Both the position numbers and the translations under genes were made by a program. Below are positions 52,095 to 59,400 of a stretch of DNA of 64,000 nt, one piece after another. The notes under the pieces were generated by a model. The model saw only the letters and a list, made by a program, of their open reading frames with translations, did not search any database and was not told the DNA's origin. How positions within the stretch are numbered: the first letter of the stretch is position 1; the number at the start of each line of letters is the position of its first letter. The DNA comes from Rhizobium aethiopicum. GTDB lineage: Bacteria > Pseudomonadota > Alphaproteobacteria > Rhizobiales > Rhizobiaceae. The stretch is taken from positions 1 through 64,000 of the forward strand of contig NZ_FMAJ01000019.1 of assembly GCF_900094625.1 (NCBI RefSeq), read 5' to 3'.

Positions 52095-52400
52095 TCACCG
52101 GCAAGGACCAGGAAGACTTCCGCGGACAGCGCGGACCATGGGTTCCCGTCCGGCATTTGTGTTCGGCCTATAGCCGCGCGCCCGTTTTGATCGGAGAAGT
52201 TCGAGGAACATACGGACTGCATCCTCCTCTCTGTCGAAGTGATGCACCATGGCTTGTCCGATCGTTCCGATGCGTCCCCATCGCCGCGTCAGGCAAGGTG
52301 TGCCGAACAACGTCGGTTCGATTGCGAGCGCGTAGAAGCGCGCCATGTTTTTCGTCGCGTCCGTGCGTTCGATGTAGAGCTGATAGGGTTGAGTGAGCAT
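52095..52400 (-). CDS. WGR domain protein
   Basis: A 101-residue protein made almost entirely of a WGR domain: LYIERTDATKNMARFYALAI, then TRRWGRIGTIGQAMVHHFD and EEDAVRMFLELLRSKRARGY. WGR domains bind nucleic acid and occur alone in small plasmid proteins. The ATG at 52400 matches the family start; upstream codons lack a ribosome site. Its leader on the minus strand carries ATGAATCG/CGATTCAT (52444-52451 and 52464-52471), again an inverted repeat. It is opposite in direction to its neighbours. Confidence 0.85.
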   Translation of the reverse strand: MLTQPYQLYIERTDATKNMARFYALAIEPTLFGTPCLTRRWGRIGTIGQAMVHHFDREEDAVRMFLELLRSKRARGYRPNTNAGREPMVRAVRGSLPGPCR

Positions 52401-52745
52401 GACGGAGAGTCGCCTCTTCCAGCTTTTGCGTCTAACGACACTTATGAATCGATCGGCCCACACCGATTCATTTTTGTGATGATCGTCGAAGCCGAAGATC
52501 ATGGATTTGGGCGAGCCGGCCAATCGCCGGCCGGGTGCTATTCGCTCCGCTCACGGAGCCCGAACACCGTCTGCGCCTCCGGTCACGCCCCCTCTCGCGG
52601 AATGACGTGAGCGAATTGCCCAGCCGCGGGGCGGGGTTCTATCCTCGACACCTGCTGCCGGCTCACGCCGGAAACGGTCGCGTCCCCTTCGGGTCCGCGG
52701 GTCTCTTCTCTCTCTGACGTCCAATTTTACTCCAGCAAATCCGGC

Positions 52746-52848
52746 GTCAAGGACGGCGCGTCTCCCCCAATTTTTCCGCTGCTGCGTTTCACTGCGCTCT
52801 GGAAAAATCGGTTCCCCCGCTTGCGAGCCGCGTTCCGCGGTCCTTGAC
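52746..52848 (+). repeat. Structured leader repeat, copy 2
   Basis: GTCAAGGAC (52746-52754) pairs perfectly with GTCCTTGAC (52840-52848). Inside, CCAATTTTTCC (52767-52777) pairs with GGAAAAATCGG (52801-52811, one bulge). The word AATCGGTTCC follows in both copies. It ends 55 bases before the GTG at 52904, almost the same distance as copy 1 keeps to its gene. Confidence 0.7.
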
Positions 52849-52903
52849 CCCTCTTTGCAACAGAGTGGCCGATCTCCGTCATCAAGATGAAGGAGATCAC
52901 ATT

Positions 52904-53224
52904 GTGACAACCGATCAGAACCTCATGCTCTACACCAAGCTTGCCGGCTTCCGGCTCGGGGTCCTGGCAAACCGCTTCGGCTGCGACAGCGATTTTTCGC
53001 GAGAGCTTCACGATCGCCTGGTTGAGGGGCTCGACGCGGCAATCGATCGGATCCGCGTCATCATGGAATTGGAACGAAGTGTTCTCATCGGGGAGGATGA
53101 ATTCGCCGAATATCAGCTGGAGGGCGAGATCGAGATTTTCGGGCGCTTCACTATCAATCTGCTGGACGAACTCGAATTGATTACGACACGCGTGAATTCC
53201 GCGTCAACGGCGGCGATTGGATGA
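52904..53224 (+). CDS. Conserved plasmid protein of unknown function
   Basis: A 106-residue, helix-rich protein (LMLYTKLAGFRLGVLANRFG, LHDRLVEGLDAAIDRIRVIM, FGRFTINLLDELELITTRVN) with no named domain. It begins at GTG after AAGGAG and overlaps the next small gene by ATGA, forming a pair. It follows structured repeat copy 2. The position near oriT and reading direction suggest a role in plasmid establishment, but nothing in the sequence shows one. Confidence 0.7.
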   Translation: MTTDQNLMLYTKLAGFRLGVLANRFGCDSDFSRELHDRLVEGLDAAIDRIRVIMELERSVLIGEDEFAEYQLEGEIEIFGRFTINLLDELELITTRVNSASTAAIG

Positions 53225-53385
53225 GCGCTTGGGCTGCCGACGACACTGGCGTCGATATCAACTATCCTGAGCTCGTTGCGCTGATTGCGGACGAACTCGG
53301 CTCGCTGGCGCCGATCATCAAGGATATCACGTTGGCAACTCGCATCCCGGTCTATGCGGGGCGCGCCGTTTGGTCATGGTGGTAG
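53221..53385 (+). CDS. Small plasmid protein coupled to the preceding gene
   Basis: A 54-residue frame opening at an ATGA overlap: MSAWAADDTGVDINYPELVA, then LIADELGSLAPIIKDITLAT and a tryptophan-rich end (AVWSWW). The overlap and codon use favour translation with the preceding gene. The end may be truncated, since protein-like sequence appears to continue out of frame after the stop. No family is recognised. Confidence 0.6.
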   Translation: MSAWAADDTGVDINYPELVALIADELGSLAPIIKDITLATRIPVYAGRAVWSWW

Positions 53386-53543
53386 CAGCACCATCTCACA
53401 TACTGAGAGGCGACAGACGAGGTTGCCTCTCAGTTGCCGATGGCCCTCAAGTGGGCCGAGGAAGGACGGCTGCGAAGTTTCACAACAATCGCAGTAATGT
53501 TGTAAATGCTGTAAATCCCAGCGATAGCAACAAGGAAGCCCAT

Positions 53544-53813
53544 ATGCCGAAGCCAAGCGGGACGTATTCAACCAGTGACCTCCCACGTAAATCCAGCGAC
53601 ATCATCGCCGAGGCGCTGCGTCATCCGGTGACGATCACCCAGCGGAACAAACCCCGGCTGGTTCTCCTCAATATCGAAGATTATCAGCAACTGATCAGGC
53701 AGGCAGACCGACGCACCGTCGGCACTATCGAAACGATGCCCGACGAGCTTTTTGCCGAACTCGAAAACGCCGTCGACGCCTATGCCGGCGAGGACGAGGT
53801 GGGCCGCTCATAA
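53544..53813 (+). CDS. Orphan Phd/YefM-family antitoxin
   Basis: An 89-residue antitoxin: GTYSTSDLPRKSSDIIAEAL, HPVTITQRNKPRLVLLNIED and YQQLIRQADRRTVGTIETMP match Phd/YefM antitoxins. Its ATG follows AAGGAAG; ACAACA/TGTTGT (53482-53487 and 53498-53503) and repeated GTAAAT upstream suit autorepression. The stop is followed at once by the convergent traG end, leaving no room for a toxin. It is therefore an orphan here. Confidence 0.8.
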   Translation: MPKPSGTYSTSDLPRKSSDIIAEALRHPVTITQRNKPRLVLLNIEDYQQLIRQADRRTVGTIETMPDELFAELENAVDAYAGEDEVGRS

Positions 53814-53821
53814 AACCACGA

Positions 53822-55741
53822 TCATAGCACGGGTTTGACGAAACGATTGACCTTAGCTGCCTCATCCATCTCCTTTCGCCGGAAGTAGATCGCCCGACCG
53901 CAGCGGATCGGACTATGCCCCTGGACGATGATGATCTGCTCGTCCTTCCTCATCGACTGGGTGATCTCGTGCGGCATGATCAGCGGCCGGCGCTGGAAGT
54001 TGACGTTCTCGGATCTCCTGGATGCATTGTTCTTCGTGTCCCAGCCGATGTTGCGGGAACTGCCCTTCACCTCCACCGTCATCTCGCCACATTGCGCAGA
54101 GACGTTGCGCGCCGTGTCAAGCGCTTTGATCGCTGCGTAAGAGGCGAAAGCGCAGCCATCGATCCATGACGTCGCGCCATCCTTCCCGAAATGCCGCTCC
54201 AACTGCCCGACCGATTGGTACATCAACATCATCGAGATGCCGTACTTGCGGCCGCGGTCGCGCGCCTCCTCGAGCACGCGCATGTAGCCAAGAAGATCGA
54301 CCTCATCGAGCATGAACAGCGCCCGGCGCTGGAAGGCGCCGTCGGCCTGCACCATGGCGTTGATGAGCGAGCCGATGATCACACGAGCGATGCCCGGATA
54401 GGAGCGCAGGATCGATGCGGAGATGTTGAGGAAGACGTCCTTCTTGCCCGAAACGATATCACTCGATTTGAAGGCATTGCCGCAGACGAGCGCGGCATAG
54501 CTGTCGAGCGACAGCCACTGGGTATCCTTCGATGCTGTGGAATAGACGCCCGAAAACGTCTGCTCGGTCATGTTGGTGAAGACGCCGAGCGTTTCGCGGA
54601 TGAAGGCCGAACCGGAATGCTCCTGAATGTCGCGCAGCATAGCGAGCACCGAGGGCTCCGGTTCGGAAACGATCTGGCGGAGACTGCGCAAGCTTCGCCG
54701 GCCCTCATATTCGGGCGAGAGCATCACATGGGCGAGCAGACCGGTCAGGAGGTTGTGCGCCTGGTTCTGGAAGTAGGATCCCGTCGAGCTTTCGAAGCGA
54801 AGGCTTTCCGACAGCAGCATATGCGCAATGCCGACGATGTCCTCTTCCTTTTGCTTGGATGCTTCGATCCCGTCGAGCACGTTGAAGCCCATGATCGGGT
54901 TCGTCGGATCGAGCACCATGACCTCGCGCTTGAGGGCGCCGGCTCGGTGTTCGGCCACCATTGGTGCGACCTCGGTGGAGGGATCGAGGCAGATCAACGG
55001 CCCGCTATAGCGCAGCGCCGTCGGGACGACGTTGCTGGTGGTCTTGTATCCGCCCGATCCTGCGAAAAACAGCATGTGGGTGGAATCGAAGTCCTGTTTG
55101 TAGGTCAGCAACGAGGCCTTGCCGCCTTGCCCCCAAGTCGCCGGATCGTTCGGATCGAAGGGCAGCTCATGGACGATTTCCTGGTCGACCCGGTAGCGCT
55201 CGCCGACGACGATCTCGCCATCGGGTGGAAAGAGCTTTGCAGCCGCGGACATCGAAAGCCAACCCGCGTCCCCGAAGATACCGCGCCTGGCGCGCGTCAC
55301 CGGTTCGGACACGACGGTCGAGATGCGCGCGGCGACCGCCACGGCCATGAAGCCCATCAGCGCGCCGATGACGGCCACGAGATCCAGATAGGAAAGTGCC
55401 CGGCTCCATGAGACCGCGCCGCTCTCCACGGATGGGGCGAGCCGGCCATATTCGCGCAGTGCGTAGAAACCGGCCACAGCCAGAAAGCTGACGAGGCTCA
55501 CTATGGCCACCGGCCTTCGCCGGTGCAGTGGCAGAGCCAATACCGTCAACAGCCCCGCGAGCGGCCCGAACAGAAGCGCCGGCAGGGGTGCGAAGCGCAG
55601 GAACCAATATTCCGTCTTGCCTGACATGACAGCGGCGAGTTCCTGCCACCGCCAGCCGACGACATAGGCACCAAAAGCAGTGCCGGCGATCGGCGCCAGA
55701 ACGAGTAACAGGCTCGGGCGCGGTTTCCTTAGCGGGGTCAT
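53822..55741 (-). CDS. traG: TraG/VirD4-type coupling protein
   Basis: A 639-residue ATPase that brings the relaxase-DNA complex to the secretion channel. Several hydrophobic segments lie in the first 150 residues. The Walker A variant FAGSGGYKTTSNVV is near residue 227, typical of rhizobial TraG, Walker B is RALFMLDEVDLLGYMRVLEE, and MMLMYQSVGQLERHFGKDG is conserved. Full length. It starts in an ATGA overlap with traD. It should serve TraA as substrate and VirB as channel. Confidence 0.95.
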   Translation of the reverse strand: MTPLRKPRPSLLLVLAPIAGTAFGAYVVGWRWQELAAVMSGKTEYWFLRFAPLPALLFGPLAGLLTVLALPLHRRRPVAIVSLVSFLAVAGFYALREYGRLAPSVESGAVSWSRALSYLDLVAVIGALMGFMAVAVAARISTVVSEPVTRARRGIFGDAGWLSMSAAAKLFPPDGEIVVGERYRVDQEIVHELPFDPNDPATWGQGGKASLLTYKQDFDSTHMLFFAGSGGYKTTSNVVPTALRYSGPLICLDPSTEVAPMVAEHRAGALKREVMVLDPTNPIMGFNVLDGIEASKQKEEDIVGIAHMLLSESLRFESSTGSYFQNQAHNLLTGLLAHVMLSPEYEGRRSLRSLRQIVSEPEPSVLAMLRDIQEHSGSAFIRETLGVFTNMTEQTFSGVYSTASKDTQWLSLDSYAALVCGNAFKSSDIVSGKKDVFLNISASILRSYPGIARVIIGSLINAMVQADGAFQRRALFMLDEVDLLGYMRVLEEARDRGRKYGISMMLMYQSVGQLERHFGKDGATSWIDGCAFASYAAIKALDTARNVSAQCGEMTVEVKGSSRNIGWDTKNNASRRSENVNFQRRPLIMPHEITQSMRKDEQIIIVQGHSPIRCGRAIYFRRKEMDEAAKVNRFVKPVL

Positions 55742-56037
55742 TCGGCCGCCTCCGCGATGCGTAGCGAACCGCCGTCGAGCTTGGAGATCTTGAACGCCTC
55801 CTCGCCGATATCGCGCAAGCGCCGATGCTCCGATGAACCCGGGGCGATCCTTGCCAATTCGAGAAAGCCGCCTAGTAGGAACGCCCGGTCGGCCTTTGAA
55901 ATTCCCGCCTTGACGACGAGGCCGCCGAGCAAAAACTTTTCGCGCGCCTTGTGCCTACGATCAGCCGTCATGAGAAACCTCCGCCGGCGTTCCAGCGACG
56001 CCAGCTGCTGGTCGACGCGGCGAAACAGATGCGCCAT
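55738..56037 (-). CDS. traD: Conjugal transfer protein TraD
   Basis: A 99-residue TraD protein: RRVDQQLASLERRRRFLMTA, RHKAREKFLLGGLVVKAGIS and RAFLLGGFLELARIAP, where the KAREKFLLGGLVVKAG block is the family hallmark. TraD of Ti-type plasmids works with TraC at oriT; its exact job is unclear. The start inside traC (77-base overlap) and ATGA junction with traG show translational coupling. Longer than Agrobacterium TraD by about 30 residues. Confidence 0.88.
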   Translation of the reverse strand: MAHLFRRVDQQLASLERRRRFLMTADRRHKAREKFLLGGLVVKAGISKADRAFLLGGFLELARIAPGSSEHRRLRDIGEEAFKISKLDGGSLRIAEAAE

Positions 56038-56248
56038 CAGTCCCCTTCTTCTCTCCTTTGCGAAATCGCGCCGCGATCTCCTCGACGAGGCGATCGACCT
56101 CCTCGTCGGTGATCTCCATTTCCGCCAGGCCCGACTTCGTCGCGGCCCGCGCAAAGCGCTCGGCGGACTTGGCGATCATCGCGCGCCTGCGCTCGCGCAG
56201 CTTTTCGATCTGGGTGTCTATGTCGGTGATCGATGATTTTGTGGCCAT
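55961..56248 (-). CDS. traC: Conjugal transfer protein TraC
   Basis: A 95-residue TraC protein: ITDIDTQIEKLRERRRAMIA, then AERFARAATKSGLAEMEITD and EVDRLVEEIAARFRKG, the usual order. It is thought to help process oriT with TraA and TraD. AGGAAGGA precedes the ATG. It opens the leftward traC-traD-traG operon next to oriT; the candidate operator at 56287-56317 lies 39 bases upstream. Confidence 0.88.
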   Translation of the reverse strand: MATKSSITDIDTQIEKLRERRRAMIAKSAERFARAATKSGLAEMEITDEEVDRLVEEIAARFRKGEKKGTDGASVSPRRPAAGVAGTPAEVSHDG

Positions 56249-56286
56249 CGGTGATTCATCCTTCCTGAAAATAACCTCAGCGGACA

Positions 56287-56317
56287 GATTATACTAACTA
56301 GAATAAAATAGTTAAAT
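56287..56317 (-). promoter_or_regulatory. Second copy of the virB-region motif, upstream of traC
   Basis: On the minus strand the segment starts ATTTAACTAT and ends AGTATAATC; 23 of 31 bases match 36168-36198. It contains TAACTA/TAGTTA arms (56295-56300 and 56309-56314) with an 8-base centre. Its place before traC and near oriT suggests shared control of virB and tra. Confidence 0.6.
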
Positions 56318-56416
56318 GGGCTATTTTCCATCAAGTCGAAAACGTCGCAGCCGGAATTCCGGCCGATGGCCGTGTTCCGGAAAAGCGGCATCGGCCCTTC
56401 GGTCCGATCTGTTCGA

Positions 56417-56450
56417 GGGCGCAATATACGTCGCTGTCGCGACGTGCTTG
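56417..56450 (-). other. oriT: Origin of transfer (oriT), RSF1010/pTi-type
   Basis: On the minus strand, the perfect repeat ACGTCGC-GACA-GCGACGT (56428-56445) is followed by ATATTGCG and then CCCTCG. This is the RSF1010/R1162 and Ti-plasmid plan: an inverted repeat, then a cleavage site at TGCG^CCCT. The nick is predicted on the minus strand between 56420 and 56419, so transfer would run leftwards, traC first and traA last. Its position between divergent traCDG and traA agrees with Ti-type systems. Confidence 0.85.
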
Positions 56451-56469
56451 GGCCAGTCTGGAGACACCG

Positions 56470-59400
56470 GTGGCGATCATGTTCGTCAGAGCGCAGGTGA
56501 TCAGCAGGGGATCGGGACGCAGCATCGTCTCGGCTGCCGCCTATCGCCATCGCGCCCGGATGATGGACGAGCAGGCCGGCACGTCGTTCAGCTACAGGGG
56601 CGGGGCGTCGGAGCTCATGCATGAGGAACTGGCGCTGCCGGGGCAGATACCCACCTGGCTCAGGGAGGCGATTGCCGGGCAACTCGTCGCCAAGGCGAGC
56701 GAGGCGCTGTGGAATGCGGTCGACGCTTTCGAGACGCGGGCGGATGCACAGCTCGCCCGCGAACTGATCATCGCGCTGCCGGAGGAGCTGACGCGGGCCG
56801 AGAATATCACGCTGGTGCGCGAATTCATCCGCGACAATCTCATCTCGAAAGGAATGATCGCCGACTGGGTCTATCACGACAAGGAGGGCAACCCGCACAT
56901 CCACCTGATGACGACGCTCCGGCCGCTGACGGAGGAGGGGTTCGGGGCAAAGAAGGTTCCAGTGCTTGGTGAGGACGGCAAGCCGCTGCGTGTCGTCACG
57001 CCGGACCGCCCGAACGGCAAGATCGTCTACAAAGTCTGGGCGGGCGACAAGGAAACGATGAAGGCGTGGAAGATCGCCTGGGCGGAAACGGCCAACCGGC
57101 ACTTGGCCCTTGCTGGGCATGACATCCGCCTCGACGGTCGCTCCTATGCCGAACAGGGCCTCGACGGCATCGCGCAAAAACATCTCGGGCCGGAGAAGGC
57201 GGCGCTGGCGAGGAAGGGCAGGGAGCTCCACTTCGCGCCGGCTGATCTCGCCCGGCGCCAGGAGATGGCCGATCGGCTGCTTTCAGAGCCGGAGCTTTTG
57301 CTGAAGCAGCTCGGCAATGAACGCTCTACCTTCGACGAGCGCGACATCGCCAGGGCGCTGCATCGTTATGTCGACGATCCCACCGATTTTGCCAACATCC
57401 GCGCCAGGCTGATGGCGTCGGACCAGCTGGTCATACTGAAGCCGCAGGAGATCGAGGCAGAGACAGGAAAGGTGTCGGAGCCCGCGATGTTTACGACGCG
57501 GGAGATGCTGCGCATCGAATACGACATGGCGCAGTCGGCGCGGGTTTTGTCGGAGCGCCGCGGCTTCGGTGTTTCCGAGCGGATTGTGACGGTGGCGATT
57601 GAACGCGTGGAGAGCATCGAGAGCGGCGATCCTAAGAATCCGTTTCGGCTCGATGCAGAGCAGGTCGATGCTGTCCGTCATGTCACCGGTGACGGTGACA
57701 TTGCCGCTATTGTAGGCCTTGCCGGCGCCGGCAAATCGACGCTGCTTGCTGCCGCACGTCTTGCCTGGGAGAGCGAGGGACACCGGGTGATCGGTGCAGC
57801 CCTTGCCGGCAAGGCCGCGGAAGGGCTGCAAGACAGTTCCGGCATCAAGTCGCGGACGCTTGCCTCCTGGGAACTGGCCTGGGCCAATGGGCGCGACACG
57901 CTCCATCGCGGTGATGTGCTGGTGATCGACGAGGCCGGCATGGTGGCCTCGCAGCAGATGGCCCGTGTGCTGAAGATTGCCGAGGAGGCTGAGGTAAAGG
58001 TCGTGCTGGTCGGCGACGCGATGCAGTTGCAGCCGATCCAGGCCGGTGCTGCCTTCCGGGCAATTACCGAACGCATCGGCTTTGCAGAGCTTGCCGGCGT
58101 GCGCCGCCAGCGTGAGGCCTGGGCACGTAATGCCTCGCGGCTGTTTGCCCGCGGCGAGGTCGAGAAAGGCCTCGACGCCTATGCCCGGCATGGCCATCTG
58201 GTCGAGGCAGGGTCACGCGAGGAAACGATCGATCGCATCGTCTCCGACTGGGCTGCTGCGCGCAGAGAGGCAATAGAGCGATCAACGTCTGAGGGCGGGG
58301 ATGGCCGCCTTCGCGGTGATGAACTGCTGGTGCTGGCCCACACCAACGACGATGTTCGCAAGTTGAACGAGGCGCTGCGATCGGTGATGACGCAGGAGGG
58401 AGCGCTCAGTGAAAGCCGCAGCTTCCGGAGCGAGCGGGGCGTACGGGAATTTGCCGCCGGCGATCGGATCATCTTCCTGGAGAACGCCCGCTTCCTTGAG
58501 CCGCGCGCCAAGCACTCCGGGCCACAGTATGTGAAGAACGGCATGCTCGGCACCGTTGTTTCCACCGGCGACAAGCGTGGAGATCCGCTGCTTTCGGTTC
58601 TGCTCGACAACGGCCGCAAGCTCGTCTTCAGCGAAGACAGCTATCGCCATGTCGATCACGGCTATGCCGCAACGATCCACAAATCGCAGGGTGCTACCGT
58701 CGATCGCACCTTCGTGCTGGCAACCGGGATGATGGACCAGCATCTGACCTATGTGTCGATGACGAGGCATCGCGACCGCGTCGATCTTTATGCGGCCAAA
58801 GAAGATTTTGCGGCAAAACCTGAATGGGGACGCAAGCCGCGTGTCGATCATGCCGCGGGTGTGACCGGCGAGCTTGTCGAAACCGGCGAAGCCAAATTCC
58901 GGCCCGATGACGAGGATGCCGACGACAGCCCTTATGCCGACGTCAGGGCCGACGGCGGAACCGTCTATCGGCTTTGGGGCGTGAGCCTGCCGAAGGCACT
59001 CGAGGAGGCCGGCATCCAGGAAGGCGACACCGTGACGCTCAGAAAGGATGGTGTCGAGCGGGTCAAGGTCCAGATTACCGTTGTCGACGAGGAGACAGGT
59101 CACAAGCGTTACGAGGAGAGGGAGGTCGATCGCAACGTCTGGACGGCCAGTCAGGTCGAGACCGCTAGCGCACGACAGGAGCGCATCGAGCGGGAAAGTC
59201 ATCGGCCGGAACTCTTCAATCCGCTCGTCGAACGCTTGTCGCGCTCCGGTGCCAAGACGACGACGCTCGATTTTGAGAGCGAGGCCAGTTACCGCGCACA
59301 CGCGAACGACTTCGCCCGGCGCCGCGGGCTCGATCATCTCTCGCTTGCCGCAGCCGAGATGGAGGAAAGCCTTACCCGGCGCTGGGCGTGGATTGCCGAG

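Noticed and set aside
51680..52848. The twin structured repeats as a CRISPR array
   Set aside because: Only two diverged copies 1 kb apart with genes between them, and no cas genes; the spacing and nested pairing fit leaders rather than CRISPR repeats.
54191..55411. A 406-residue rightward open frame within traG
   Set aside because: It is the shadow of the traG reading; traG has Walker motifs and full length, while this frame has no domain.
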